Shown here piece after piece: positions 1 to 8,196 of a stretch of DNA of 64,000 nt. The stretch's first letter is position 1, and each line of letters begins with the position of its first letter. Below the pieces are notes generated by a model, which saw only the letters and a list, made by a program, of their open reading frames with translations, ran no database searches and was not told the origin of the DNA. The translations under genes and the position numbers were made by a program. The stretch is from Seonamhaeicola algicola (GTDB taxonomy: Bacteria; Bacteroidota; Bacteroidia; Flavobacteriales; Flavobacteriaceae): the NCBI RefSeq assembly GCF_007997385.1, contig NZ_VOSC01000007.1, positions 1 to 64,000 on the forward strand. The letters run 5' to 3'.

Positions 1-48
1 TGGCCGATTTTCTTCCCGCACAAAGCCTAGCCTTAACCGTTAGCAAAC
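1..48 (+). repeat. attC-like site 0, right half only
   Basis: The window opens inside a repeat. Its right end reads CCTAGCCTTAACCG followed by the cassette-specific box CGTTAGCAAAC (38-48), close to the right end of site 7 (CATAGCCGAGACCG). The box is complementary to GTTTGCTAAC at 924-933, the end of the first cassette. Confidence 0.7.
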
Positions 49-50
49 AT

Positions 51-917
51 TTGATAAAAACCGTGAAATATATTCAAATTCTCATATTGATTTTCATTTT
101 TAGTTGTTCGGATAATAAAACCAAATCGAATGACCAAGAATTTGATTCGCAGAAAATAGACACAATGAGATATGGGTATAACGGATTTAATAATGGGCTT
201 CAACTGGACTTATTAAGTGATGGACGTTTTATTAACGAAAATTATCTATTCAGTTGCTTTGGTGGCGGAGAAAGGAAAAAAGTATTCGGAACATATAAAA
301 TGGACAGTCTGAAACTGACCTTGAATCCCGAAAGAATTGAATTTATTGAATATCCTGAGGATATGGAATCAAAACCGAAAACAACCAAAATAAATTATGG
401 AATTGACTCATTAAAAATCAAAACGGAATTTCAAGTTATAAAATGGGAAAATAATGAATATCTGTTTTCAGAATTCTTTGATTTTGGTTGGAGTTTGGAA
501 AAAGAAAATGACTATATCCGATTTGCGGACTATATAAACAGTGGTTTAGAACCAGAAACGAGTGGAATGTATTTAGTTAGAAAAACCAAAGATTCAATTA
601 CGTCTGAATTTGATTTAAAACAAATACCTGAAAAATGGCAAAGTTATTTTTTAAAAGAACCTGTATCTGCGAAAATTAAATACATCAAAAAAGTTGTTGC
701 CCCAAACGATGAAGAAAATATCTCTTGGTTAATAGAATTGGACAAAGGAAAAAATGACAGAATGAATAATAGGCTGACCTTGGAAACAAAAGATGGCGAG
801 TTTTTTATCGAGGTCGATTCTGTTTTGACTAACAGAAGTTTTGGAATGACCTATATGTATGATTTTACACCAAAAAAGTTCCCAATCGGAACTGAGTTAA
901 GAACAAAATGGAAATAA
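51..917 (+). CDS. Predicted lipoprotein, function unknown
   Basis: A 288-residue protein with a hydrophobic N-terminus and a lipobox FIFSC, Cys19 being the predicted lipidated residue. It should therefore sit on a membrane facing the periplasm or cell surface. The body is rich in beta-prone, charged stretches with no domain I recognise. The only start that keeps the signal peptide is TTG at 51, two bases after the cassette box of site 0. No upstream promoter room exists inside the cassette, so expression would depend on readthrough from the left. It is the sole gene of its cassette and ends seven bases before site 1. Function is not assigned. Confidence 0.75.
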   Translation: MIKTVKYIQILILIFIFSCSDNKTKSNDQEFDSQKIDTMRYGYNGFNNGLQLDLLSDGRFINENYLFSCFGGGERKKVFGTYKMDSLKLTLNPERIEFIEYPEDMESKPKTTKINYGIDSLKIKTEFQVIKWENNEYLFSEFFDFGWSLEKENDYIRFADYINSGLEPETSGMYLVRKTKDSITSEFDLKQIPEKWQSYFLKEPVSAKIKYIKKVVAPNDEENISWLIELDKGKNDRMNNRLTLETKDGEFFIEVDSVLTNRSFGMTYMYDFTPKKFPIGTELRTKWK

Positions 918-923
918 AAAAAC

Positions 924-1062
924 GTTTGCTAACAATGTATAACCGCAATTACGGCGGATTCGACTACGTCCGAATCCACTCGGAATTGCTAACGCCAGTT
1001 CTAAACCGAAAATTAACGCATACAAACCCATAACTGACGGTTATACGAGACCGTTGGCAATA
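924..1062 (+). repeat. attC-like site 1 (ACGGCGG subfamily)
   Basis: Left box GTTTGCTAAC (924-933) pairs with the start of the preceding cassette (38-48). Inner arms GTATAACCG (937-945) and CGGTTATAC (1038-1046) pair perfectly. A central hairpin is formed by GGATTCG and CGAATCC. Right box CGTTGGCAATA (1052-1062) opens the next cassette. The first 60 bp are almost identical in sites 1, 2, 5, 10 and 11. Confidence 0.85.
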
Positions 1063-1075
1063 ATTAGATACACGC

Positions 1076-1636
1076 TTGAAAAAATACTTATCATCATTTT
1101 ATAATATCAGCGAAGAAATTCTAAAAGAATACATTTCACATTGGTCGGAATATTCAGTTCGAAAAAAATCAATAATTACTGAATGTGATAGAACCGAACA
1201 ATATCTCTATTTTGTAAAAGATGGAATTCAAAAATCATACTACTTAAATGAAGGAAAACAGCACGTTATGTTTTTTGCATATACACCATCATTTAGCGGG
1301 ATAGTAGAATCTTTTCTTACACAGACACCTTCCAAATACTATCTTGAAACAATCACGGACAGCACTTTTTTACGAATACCTTATACTAAACATTCCCAAT
1401 TAATAGAAAGACATAGAGAACTTGAAACCTTATTCAGAATAATCACAGAACAATTTTGAATAGGTATTATAGAAAGACATCACCAACTAATGGCTTTCAA
1501 TACAGAAACTCGTTTTAAAAAATTTGCAAAAAGAAGCCCACATTTGATAAATATGGTTTCACAAAAAGATATCGCTTCATATTTACGAATAGACCCTACA
1601 AACTTCAGTAAACTAATCAATTCAACCAAAATCTAA
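1076..1636 (+). pseudogene. Crp/Fnr-family regulator interrupted by a stop codon
   Basis: The first 127 residues (TTG start at 1076) resemble the cyclic-nucleotide-binding fold of flavobacterial Crp/Fnr regulators. A TGA at 1457-1459 interrupts the frame, but the same frame continues to a TAA at 1634-1636 with a C-terminal helix-turn-helix (…MVSQKDIASYLRIDPTNFSKLI). One substitution from a leucine codon would restore a ~187-residue protein, the normal family length. Either the gene has recently died or this is a sequencing error. It leads a three-gene cassette and probably controlled the NTF2-like gene downstream. Confidence 0.75.
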
Positions 1637-1660
1637 AAATCTTGGTTTTTACCAAGATTT
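1637..1660 (+). promoter_or_regulatory. Inverted repeat between regulator remnant and NTF2-like gene
   Basis: AAATCTTGG-N6-CCAAGATTT is a perfect 9-bp inverted repeat starting at the last base of the regulator stop codon and 47 bp before the next ATG. It could be the operator of the Crp/Fnr-type protein or a weak terminator; there is no long T-run after it. Confidence 0.4.
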
Positions 1661-1707
1661 AAAACACTTACAATTCTGAACTTTGTCTCATTAATAATTA
1701 AAAAAAT

Positions 1708-2160
1708 ATGAGATTAATTAAACACGCATTGATAATAGGAATAACAATATTTTCTATTAATACTTATGCCCAACAAAAGGAAAGAAATACTATGACAAAT
1801 CAAGAAATTGTAACAAAGTTTTTAAATGGATTTAATAACCCTGAACTGATTCAAGAATCAATAGCTTTATTGGCAGATGACTATAAATTTAAAAATCCAA
1901 TGGTCGAATTGAATTCTAAAAAAGAATTTATTGCCTTGGCACAAGAAATGGGAAAAGTATTAACAGGGGTAAATGTAATTCACGTAGCCGACAATGGCGA
2001 CTGGTTGGCCGCCTTTTATGAATTTAAATCATCAATACCTGGATTGGAAAGTAACTTTGGAACAGAATGGTTTAGAATAGAAAACGGAAAAATTAAAGAA
2101 TCACACCTAATTTATGATGCCAGTGAATGGCGCAAGGTTTACGAACAGATGGGAGAATAG
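1708..2160 (+). CDS. Secreted NTF2/SnoaL-like protein
   Basis: A 150-residue protein with a cleavable signal peptide (hydrophobic residues 5-19, cleavage near AYAQ) and a single NTF2/SnoaL-like alpha+beta domain, recognisable from the pattern of an N-terminal helix (IVTKFLNGFNN), a DDYKFKNP strand and a final WRKVYEQM segment. Such domains bind small hydrophobic ligands or act as small enzymes; the substrate cannot be read. It follows a Crp/Fnr remnant in the same cassette, a pairing repeated twice more in this array (13976 and 15349). Confidence 0.75.
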   Translation: MRLIKHALIIGITIFSINTYAQQKERNTMTNQEIVTKFLNGFNNPELIQESIALLADDYKFKNPMVELNSKKEFIALAQEMGKVLTGVNVIHVADNGDWLAAFYEFKSSIPGLESNFGTEWFRIENGKIKESHLIYDASEWRKVYEQMGE

Positions 2161-2215
2161 ACAATTCTCTACAAAATCCCCTATTACTTTTCCAACAACA
2201 AAAGTTCGAGACAAA

Positions 2216-2599
2216 ATGAATAAACTACAAAAAGCGTTAAAAATAAACGCTCTTTTTTCAGGCATATCAGGTTTGGTATTGTTTTTATTTAACATACAAA
2301 TTTCAAATTTATTCGGTACGAAAAACAATACTATTTTTTTGGTTTTTGGGTTGGTATTAATTTATTTTTCCCTAACCATTTGGTATGAAATTAAGCGGCA
2401 AAGAAAACTAGCGGTTATCTGGATTATTATTCAAGATTTTACTTGGGTTTTAGGCAGTACTATCATTCTTATTTTTCAACCTTTAAATATTTCAAAAACT
2501 GGAAATGTCCTCATAGCAATTGTCGCTCTTATAGTTTTATTTATGGGTTTGAACCAGCTTTATGGTTTGAAAAAAAGAACTATTGCCAACAATGTATAA
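2216..2599 (+). CDS. Small four-helix membrane protein
   Basis: A 127-residue protein with about four hydrophobic segments (near residues 9-24, 32-50, 58-78 and 88-108) separated by short charged loops. I do not recognise the family. The ATG at 2216 is preferred over an upstream in-frame start that overlaps the NTF2-like gene. The last residues (IANNV) and the TAA stop lie inside repeat site 2, so the cassette boundary supplies the end of the reading frame. It is the third gene of its cassette. Confidence 0.7.
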   Translation: MNKLQKALKINALFSGISGLVLFLFNIQISNLFGTKNNTIFLVFGLVLIYFSLTIWYEIKRQRKLAVIWIIIQDFTWVLGSTIILIFQPLNISKTGNVLIAIVALIVLFMGLNQLYGLKKRTIANNV

Positions 2600-2720
2600 C
2601 CGCAATTACGGCGGATTCGACTACGTCCGAATCCAATCGGAATTGCTAACGTCAGTGCTTAACCGAAAATTAGTAACTTTAATCCCGTAACTGACGGTTA
2701 TACGAGACCGTTAGTTTCAA
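2581..2720 (+). repeat. attC-like site 2 (ACGGCGG subfamily)
   Basis: Left box TATTGCCAAC (2581-2590) is complementary to CGTTGGCAATA at 1052-1062. Arms GTATAACCG/CGGTTATAC pair, extended by TTACGG/CCGTAA with an unpaired base. Right box CGTTAGTTTC (2709-2718) opens the next cassette. The left part encodes the C-terminus and stop of the gene at 2216. Confidence 0.85.
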
Positions 2721-3068
2721 TACTTGAGCAAGTTTGCGGTCAGACAAAAGCCTGGTGTTGAGTCTCGATTTTTTTTTTGAATTTTAAGACAGATAATTCA
2801 GAAAAACTATGCTGCCGAATCGAAAAATTTTGCGGAATGAAAACTCAAAACGCAAATGAAAAACTGTGCGGAATTTGACAAATATTACCGAATAAAAAAA
2901 GCTAAACAAAATTGCGGCGGACTTCCACTCTGCTGAATAAAAAAACAAACAAATTGGAGCAAGTTTGCGGAATTGAATTACGCTGCGGAATTTTACTCAA
3001 AAACTTGAAAAAAATAAAACAATACCGATTTTTTTGCGGACTGATTTTTAACCAAATAAAAAGCACTA
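2721..3068 (+). other. Cassette without a convincing gene
   Basis: This cassette (box CGTTAGTTTC to AAACTAAC) contains no convincing protein gene; the one modest reading frame is low in complexity and runs into the next site. The sequence is peculiar: short units resembling TTTGCGGAATT recur at least six times at irregular spacing in an A-rich background. It could be an eroded repeat tract, a non-coding RNA or a spacer. Nothing else is visible in this stretch. Confidence 0.5.
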
Positions 3069-3204
3069 AAACTAACAATGTATATAAAAAATTGCTACTT
3101 TTAGCTTAATCTAATTGGAGTTGCTCGTTTGCTTGCTTCCGATTTTCCTTCGGAAAATCGCCGCTCACAAACACGCAACTTTTCATATACGAACCGTTGT
3201 GCGT
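3069..3204 (+). repeat. attC-like site 3 (GATTTTC hairpin subfamily)
   Basis: Left box AAACTAAC (3069-3076) matches the complement of CGTTAGTTT at the cassette start. Arms GTATAT/ATATAC replace the GTATAACCG pair of other sites. A perfect GATTTTCC/GGAAAATC hairpin lies in the middle. Right box CGTTGTGCGT (3195-3204). Confidence 0.8.
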
Positions 3205-3240
3205 CAGCTGACAAAAAGAAAAGCACATAAAATAAAAAAT

Positions 3241-3681
3241 ATGAATACGAATAAATTTATACTTTTCTCTTTTCTGATTTTAACTGCTATTAATTCATAT
3301 GGACAAATAGAACAAGATAGTATAAGCCCTGTGCAAGAAATCGAAAAGCAGGTCGAAAAAAAGACTAAAATTCAACAATTGGAAGTTCCTATTTATAAAT
3401 TATTTCCAACGGAAAATACTTGGGCTTCACTTAAATTGAACACCCGAAACGGAAAAATATGGCAAGTGCACTTCTCAATCTCTAAAGATAGTTTTGAAGG
3501 CACATTGAGTATAAATTCATACTCACTTGTACTACCAGAAGAAGAAATGAACGGAAGGTTTAACCTTTACCCTACGGATAATATGTATAACTTTATATTA
3601 TTGGACCAAGTAAACGGAAATACCTATAAAGTTCAGTGGCATAACGACGATGATAAAAGATTTATGAGACGAATTTATTAA
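3241..3681 (+). CDS. Small secreted protein, function unknown
   Basis: A 146-residue protein with a clear signal peptide (MNTNKFILFSFLILTAINSYGQ). The mature part has a short charged segment followed by an all-beta region with alternating hydrophobics, the pattern of a small lipocalin-like or beta-sandwich domain, but no family is recognised. The ATG at 3241 is chosen because an upstream in-frame start lies within repeat site 3 and would bury the signal peptide. It is the only gene of its cassette and ends ten bases before site 4. Confidence 0.7.
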   Translation: MNTNKFILFSFLILTAINSYGQIEQDSISPVQEIEKQVEKKTKIQQLEVPIYKLFPTENTWASLKLNTRNGKIWQVHFSISKDSFEGTLSINSYSLVLPEEEMNGRFNLYPTDNMYNFILLDQVNGNTYKVQWHNDDDKRFMRRIY

Positions 3682-3690
3682 AAAAGCCGA

Positions 3691-3825
3691 ACGCACAACA
3701 ATGGCTATAATTAATTGCTTCTACTCGCCTACTTCTGAAAATCCTCACGGATTTTCAGTTTGGTGTGTACTTGCAAAAGTTAGTACTAACCCACGCAACT
3801 ACTCATAGCCGCGACCGTTGTACAC
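3691..3825 (+). repeat. attC-like site 4 (GATTTTC hairpin subfamily)
   Basis: Left box ACGCACAAC (3691-3699) complements CGTTGTGCGT at 3195-3204. The inner arms are GGCTAT and ATAGCC, changed on both sides relative to site 1 yet still paired. A perfect CTGAAAATCC/GGATTTTCAG hairpin is internal. Right box CGTTGTACAC (3816-3825). Confidence 0.85.
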
Positions 3826-3844
3826 AATGCCGAAATAAAACTTT

Positions 3845-4558
3845 ATGAATACTAAAGACATTTGTTATTGGTGTTCAAATCCAGCAGTTGGAGATGAACA
3901 TATTCCACCAAAAGGGTTATTTCCAAAAGGTCATAGAAATAATTTGATTACAGTAAGGTCTTGTTCAAATCATAATCAAGATTTTTCGAAAATTGATGAA
4001 AGAATGAGGTTTCATATGACTTTGATGGGTGGAGAATCTGAAATAGCTAAAAAACATTTTGACGATAAAACTATCCGAGGTTTAAAACGAAAAGAAAGTA
4101 GAGGTTTAGCAATCGATTTGGTAACAAGTAAATTCACAACTACAGAGGGAGAAACTATGTTTCGTGAAAATGCCATTAATTGGGACAAATATTTTGAAAA
4201 GATTATTCGTGGACTTTATTTTTATCATTTTAACTCAAACCTTAATGCGCAAACACACTTTTTCTCTGATAAAATTAGGATGTTAAGGTTGTCAGCGAAT
4301 GCTCACTTTTACTATCAGACGATTGAATATAAATTATCGGATAAATGGATTGAAGGTAATCCAAAAAACAAAGAAATTTTTGATTATAAATATTACTTTT
4401 CTGAAAAAGAAAACCAGTTTCTGACAATAATGAAATTTTATGAGCATCACGAAGTAATCGGAATTTCATTACCAGACGGAAAAAATATCGACGATTATTC
4501 TCTTGAATTTGAAGAATATAACAGAATTCGTGAGGAAATTATAAGAATTAAAAAATAA
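3845..4558 (+). CDS. HNH-like zinc-binding protein
   Basis: A 237-residue protein whose N-terminus has CYWCSN (Cys7, Cys10), then DEHIPPKGLFP, then a later SCSNHNQDFSKIDERM. The order CxxC…EHxPP…CxxHN is that of an HNH/zinc-finger fold seen in small putative nucleases and in uncharacterised proteins of defence or mobile regions. The C-terminal two thirds is alpha/beta with no recognised domain. Nuclease activity is inference from the motif and the expected catalytic histidine in EH. It is a single-gene cassette between sites 4 and 5, with the ATG 20 bp after the box. Confidence 0.6.
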   Translation: MNTKDICYWCSNPAVGDEHIPPKGLFPKGHRNNLITVRSCSNHNQDFSKIDERMRFHMTLMGGESEIAKKHFDDKTIRGLKRKESRGLAIDLVTSKFTTTEGETMFRENAINWDKYFEKIIRGLYFYHFNSNLNAQTHFFSDKIRMLRLSANAHFYYQTIEYKLSDKWIEGNPKNKEIFDYKYYFSEKENQFLTIMKFYEHHEVIGISLPDGKNIDDYSLEFEEYNRIREEIIRIKK

Positions 4559-4563
4559 GCACA

Positions 4564-4702
4564 GTGTACAACAATATATAACCGCAATTACGGCGGATTC
4601 GACTACGTCCGAATCCACTCGGAATTGCTATTGCTAGTGCTAAATCCGAAATAATTCGCTAACTTTCCCGTAAAAGACGGTTATACGAAACCGTTGTAAC
4701 AC
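4564..4702 (+). repeat. attC-like site 5 (ACGGCGG subfamily)
   Basis: Left box GTGTACAAC (4564-4572) is the exact complement of GTTGTACAC at 3817-3825. Arms TATAACCG/CGGTTATA pair. Right box CGTTGTAACAC (4692-4702). Confidence 0.85.
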
Positions 4703-4723
4703 ATTTGACCAAACCAAGAAACA

Positions 4724-5176
4724 TTGAGTAACTTAAGAGAATTAATAGACAAAATCACGGAATTTGGAATTAATCCAAAAGTGGAATTGACCGACAAAAC
4801 TGATGTCCTTAAAAAACTGTTAGTTGGAATTTACTCGGAATATCTAAATGTGGAATTTGAATTAGATGAGACGGATTATGATGACTCACCTGAATTTAAT
4901 TATAATGAGATAAAAGAAAATGTCAAATCTAATTTTACAGATTTAGATTGGTATAGTACTGTTTTGGATTTAAACAAAATGGAACCGTATGTGGAAATTG
5001 GAATTGGAGACTCTATAGATGACCTATCTGATATAATAAAAGACTTATTAGTTGTTAAATGGAAAATGGAGAATACAAGTGAAATGGATGCTCTTTGGGA
5101 ATTCAATTTTTCTATGAAAACTCACTCGGAACAGCATCTGATTGACCTTTTGAAGTATCTTAATGAAAAAGAATAA
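4724..5176 (+). CDS. Acidic DUF5063-like protein
   Basis: A 150-residue, strongly acidic soluble protein. The stretch with IGDSIDDLSDIIKDLLVVKW followed by DALWEFNF and HSEQHLIDLLKYL resembles DUF5063 proteins, common as orphan genes in Bacteroidetes and without known function. The start is TTG at 4724, 22 bp after the cassette box; no ATG fits. It is the first gene of a two-gene cassette and is followed after six bases by a small membrane protein. Confidence 0.65.
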   Translation: MSNLRELIDKITEFGINPKVELTDKTDVLKKLLVGIYSEYLNVEFELDETDYDDSPEFNYNEIKENVKSNFTDLDWYSTVLDLNKMEPYVEIGIGDSIDDLSDIIKDLLVVKWKMENTSEMDALWEFNFSMKTHSEQHLIDLLKYLNEKE

Positions 5177-5182
5177 TGACTG

Positions 5183-5440
5183 ATGCATAAAAAGAATTTA
5201 AAAATTGTGAGACTTTACATTATTAGTTTAATCTGTATTGTCTGCTATTTTTTATTGGAGAATTCTACCATCATATCTGAACTCGTTCAAATATCTGAAA
5301 AAGGTCGTTATGGTGGATTTCCAACCTTTTTTCTAACAGGATTATTCAAATACGGATTATTAGTTGTCGGAATAGGAATTATTGTAATTCTGACTTTTTT
5401 ATTAATGAGAGAAAGAACAAAAAAACAATTGAATAAATAA
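5183..5440 (+). CDS. Small two-helix membrane protein
   Basis: An 85-residue protein with two predicted membrane helices (about residues 9-27 and 51-72) joined by a short loop, ending in a basic tail (RERTKKQLNK). Family not recognised. It starts six bases after the DUF5063-like gene and the two are likely co-translated. It ends four bases before site 6. Confidence 0.6.
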   Translation: MHKKNLKIVRLYIISLICIVCYFLLENSTIISELVQISEKGRYGGFPTFFLTGLFKYGLLVVGIGIIVILTFLLMRERTKKQLNK

Positions 5441-5444
5441 AAAC

Positions 5445-5581
5445 GTGTTACAACATTGTATAAAAATAATGCTTAGTTTAGTGCTTAATCAAAGGTTAGT
5501 ACGCTTTTGTTACGTCTGATTTTCCTTCGGAAAATCCTCGCACACAAAACCACACTATTCTTATACGTAACCGTTGCCCAC
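5445..5581 (+). repeat. attC-like site 6 (GATTTTC hairpin subfamily)
   Basis: Left box GTGTTACAAC (5445-5454) is the exact complement of GTTGTAACAC at 4693-4702. Arms GTATAA and TTATAC pair, with AATA/TATT extending the stem. Internal hairpin GATTTTCC/GGAAAATC. Right box CGTTGCCCACA (5571-5581). Confidence 0.85.
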
Positions 5582-5584
5582 AAT

Positions 5585-7234
5585 ATGAGAAAAACGATAT
5601 TTATAATACTACTTTTGATTTGTGGGAACAATTTGTTTTCACAAAAAAAACTATCCGAAACTGAAAAATTAGAATCAGTTGCTAAAGTTTGGGGATTTTT
5701 AAAATACTATCATCCTGAAATAGCTAATGGAAAATACAATTGGGATGAAGAACTTTTTACAATTTTGCCTAAGGTTCATAGTTGTGATAATATAGAACAA
5801 CTATCAGAACTTTATATTAAATGGATTGATAAGTTTGGTAAAGTCAGAAAATGTAAAAAGTGTCAGAAAACTAAAGAATACGACTACTTCAATAAAAACT
5901 TCAACTTAAAATGGATAAACAATGAAGATTTATTTACAAAAGAACTATCGGACAAATTAAGACATATTGAAATCAATAGGCATCAAGGGAACAAACACTA
6001 TGTTACTGTTGCAAGTAAGAGAATTGGGAATATTGAGGTCACAAACGAAATTGAGTACAAAGATTTCGACTGGCAAAACGAAAACTTACGATTGCTAACT
6101 TTATTTAGGTATTGGAATATTATTGAGTATTTCTTTCCATACAAATACCAAACCGATACAAATTGGGACAAAGTTTTACAAGAAATGATTCCTAAGTTTT
6201 CAAATCCAAAAAATGAAATAGATTTTCATCTTGCTATGCTTGAACTAATCGTAAAAGTTGACGATAGTCACGCAAGTTTTGTAACAGACAAAACGAATAC
6301 TTTTTTCGGCTATCATTGGATTCCAGCAAAATTTAAACTTATCGATGGCAAAGCCATAATAACTGGATTTTATAATGATTCTTTAGCCAAGTATGATGAT
6401 TTAAGAGTTGGAGATATTATTACAACGATAAATAACCAAAAAGTTGAAACAATTTTTAATCAAAATAAAAAATATATTTACGGCTCAAACATGTCAAGAA
6501 AAAAAGGGAACTCGTATTATTCAATATTTAACGGCTCATCTGACTCTGTCCGCATAGAGTTTATTAGAAACAACCAAACTAAGACAAAGACAATAAAACG
6601 ATATAAATTCAAGGAATTCAATTATAAATGGAAAAAAGAGAACGATAAGTTTAAAATACTTGATGGGAATATTGGATATGTGAATATGGGAACAATCAAG
6701 ATAAAGGAAGTACCCAACATTATGGACAGTCTTATGGCAACTAAGGCAATAATCTTTGATGTAAGAAATTACCCAAAAGGAACTCTTTACTCAATATCAA
6801 ATTACTTGACATCAACTCAAAGAGACTTTTACAAAGTAACTTATCCAGATTTAGACTATCCTGGAAAATTTATTTGGCGTGATGGAAGAAGATGTGGTAA
6901 AAATGGAGAATTGAAATATAAAGGTAAAGTCATATTGTTAGTCAATGAAAAGTCTCAAAGTCACGCAGAATTTACCGCAATGTGCCTGCAAACAGGAGAT
7001 AATGTTACTACGATTGGCAGTCAAACTTCGGGTGCTGACGGAAATGTAAGTAAATTTAATATGGTTGGTGGATACAAAACGAAGATATCAGGAATAGGCA
7101 TTTTTTATCCTGATAAAACCGAAGCACAAAGAAAAGGCGTAAAAGTGGATGTTGAAATAGAACCAACTATTCAAGGAATAATTCAAGGTAAAGACGAAGT
7201 ACTTGAAAAAGCGATTGAATTTATAGACGACTAA
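5585..7234 (+). CDS. Secreted S41-family peptidase
   Basis: A 549-residue protein with a signal peptide (MRKTIFIILLLICGNNLFSQ), a helical N-terminal region, a PDZ-like segment (about residues 260-310, SLAKYDDLRVGDIITTINN) and a C-terminal S41 catalytic core. NEKSQSHAEFTAM is the strand-helix turn carrying the presumed nucleophilic serine, and SQTSGADGN follows as in tail-specific proteases. It probably cleaves proteins in the periplasm. The first possible start lies in site 6; the ATG at 5585 is four bases after the box and restores the signal peptide. It is the single and longest gene in the array, ending six bases before site 7. Confidence 0.8.
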   Translation: MRKTIFIILLLICGNNLFSQKKLSETEKLESVAKVWGFLKYYHPEIANGKYNWDEELFTILPKVHSCDNIEQLSELYIKWIDKFGKVRKCKKCQKTKEYDYFNKNFNLKWINNEDLFTKELSDKLRHIEINRHQGNKHYVTVASKRIGNIEVTNEIEYKDFDWQNENLRLLTLFRYWNIIEYFFPYKYQTDTNWDKVLQEMIPKFSNPKNEIDFHLAMLELIVKVDDSHASFVTDKTNTFFGYHWIPAKFKLIDGKAIITGFYNDSLAKYDDLRVGDIITTINNQKVETIFNQNKKYIYGSNMSRKKGNSYYSIFNGSSDSVRIEFIRNNQTKTKTIKRYKFKEFNYKWKKENDKFKILDGNIGYVNMGTIKIKEVPNIMDSLMATKAIIFDVRNYPKGTLYSISNYLTSTQRDFYKVTYPDLDYPGKFIWRDGRRCGKNGELKYKGKVILLVNEKSQSHAEFTAMCLQTGDNVTTIGSQTSGADGNVSKFNMVGGYKTKISGIGIFYPDKTEAQRKGVKVDVEIEPTIQGIIQGKDEVLEKAIEFIDD

Positions 7235-7240
7235 AAATAC

Positions 7241-7376
7241 TGTGGGCAACAATGGCTATAGGCAATTGGGGCGATAGTGATAAAACGAAATTATAAACAT
7301 AAAACAAGGTCAAAGCTAATCCGAAGAGTCAGGGGTTAAAAGCCCCAACTGCCCATAGCCGAGACCGTTAGCAAAC
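7241..7376 (+). repeat. attC-like site 7 (long-stem variant)
   Basis: Left box TGTGGGCAAC (7241-7250) is the exact complement of GTTGCCCACA at 5572-5581. The inner stem is the longest seen: GGCTATAGGCAATTGGGGC against GCCCCAACTGCCCATAGCC pairs at 17 of 19 positions, with a sequence unlike site 1. Right box CGTTAGCAAAC (7366-7376). Confidence 0.85.
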
Positions 7377-7413
7377 ACCAAACCCCAATATTAACCATTA
7401 AATAATTTTTCTC

Positions 7414-8123
7414 ATGAAACAAATTTACATTTTAACGACAATTCTTATTTTCAATTTTAATCAGATATACTCGCAAACTGAATGGACAGGACCTTCTATT
7501 ACTGTTACAAAAGCAAATTATGCTGATTGGAACTTGGAAGCTAATCAGGATAGAATTACAAATAATGTATGGCTTACAAGAAAAGATTCCAAAGCCTTTT
7601 TAATATCGCCTCTGAAACTGGTCAGGTAGGTAATTTTAACACTACTCTCTCACCAGCAGATACAGAGTGGGCATTGGGTTCGATTTCTGATGGAGTATCA
7701 ACTTTAACTTTTGATAGATTTGTTAGAACACTTAATAATGATGTTGGAGATAATATTCTTAATGGGCCAATGGTTTTACACTTAATCACAGATGATATAT
7801 ATATAGACGTTACATTCACATCTTGGTCGGCTGGAGGTACTGGTGGTGGATTTAGTTATACACGTTCAACGGACCAAACGTTAAGTGTAAATGAACTTGA
7901 ATCAGGAAAAAAAATAGATATATTTCCTAATCCATCAAGTGAATTTATCCAAATCACTAACCTAAAATCAAAGAAATCCTACAGTATTTATAATACATTA
8001 AGTGCTGAAATTAAAAGTGGCGTTATATCTAATAATGAACAAATTGATATTAGAAGCTTTACTAACGGACTTTACATTTTGATATTTGACAACGAAAACA
8101 CAATCAAATTCATAAAACAATAA
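7414..8123 (+). pseudogene. Secreted protein with type IX sorting tail, frameshifted
   Basis: The frame from 7414 gives a signal peptide (…IYSQTEWTGPSITVTKANYADW) and reads to NNVWLTRKDS, then loses homology; the +2 frame picks up LFNIASETGQ at about 7590 and continues to 8123. A single-base indel near 7585-7595 separates the halves; the joined protein would be about 236 residues. The end (VNELESGKKIDIFPNPSSEF…FDNENTIKFIKQ) is a type A T9SS C-terminal sorting domain, so the intact product would be exported to the surface. It may be a dead gene or an assembly error. Confidence 0.75.
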
Positions 8124-8128
8124 ACAAC

Positions 8129-8196
8129 GTTTGCTAACAAACTATAAATTCAATGGCTACAAAAAGCAACCTTTTGTGGCCATTGAATTTTTTTTT
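8129..8196 (+). repeat. attC-like half site 8 and terminator hairpin
   Basis: Left box GTTTGCTAAC (8129-8138) is the exact complement of GTTAGCAAAC at 7367-7376, but no matching right half (CCG|TT) follows. Instead a ~20-bp hairpin (8147-8166 with 8170-8189) ends in nine Ts, a convincing intrinsic terminator. The site appears truncated. Confidence 0.65.

Noticed and set aside
2912-3109. 65-codon reading frame as a gene of the empty cassette
   Set aside because: It starts amid low-complexity sequence, runs into the following site and has no recognisable features.
3115-3240. Upstream start for the small secreted protein at 3241
   Set aside because: The extension is encoded by repeat site 3 and would place the signal peptide inside the protein.
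7414-8123. Two separate overlapping genes
   Set aside because: The first half has the signal peptide and the second the sorting tail of a single protein type; a one-base shift joins them.
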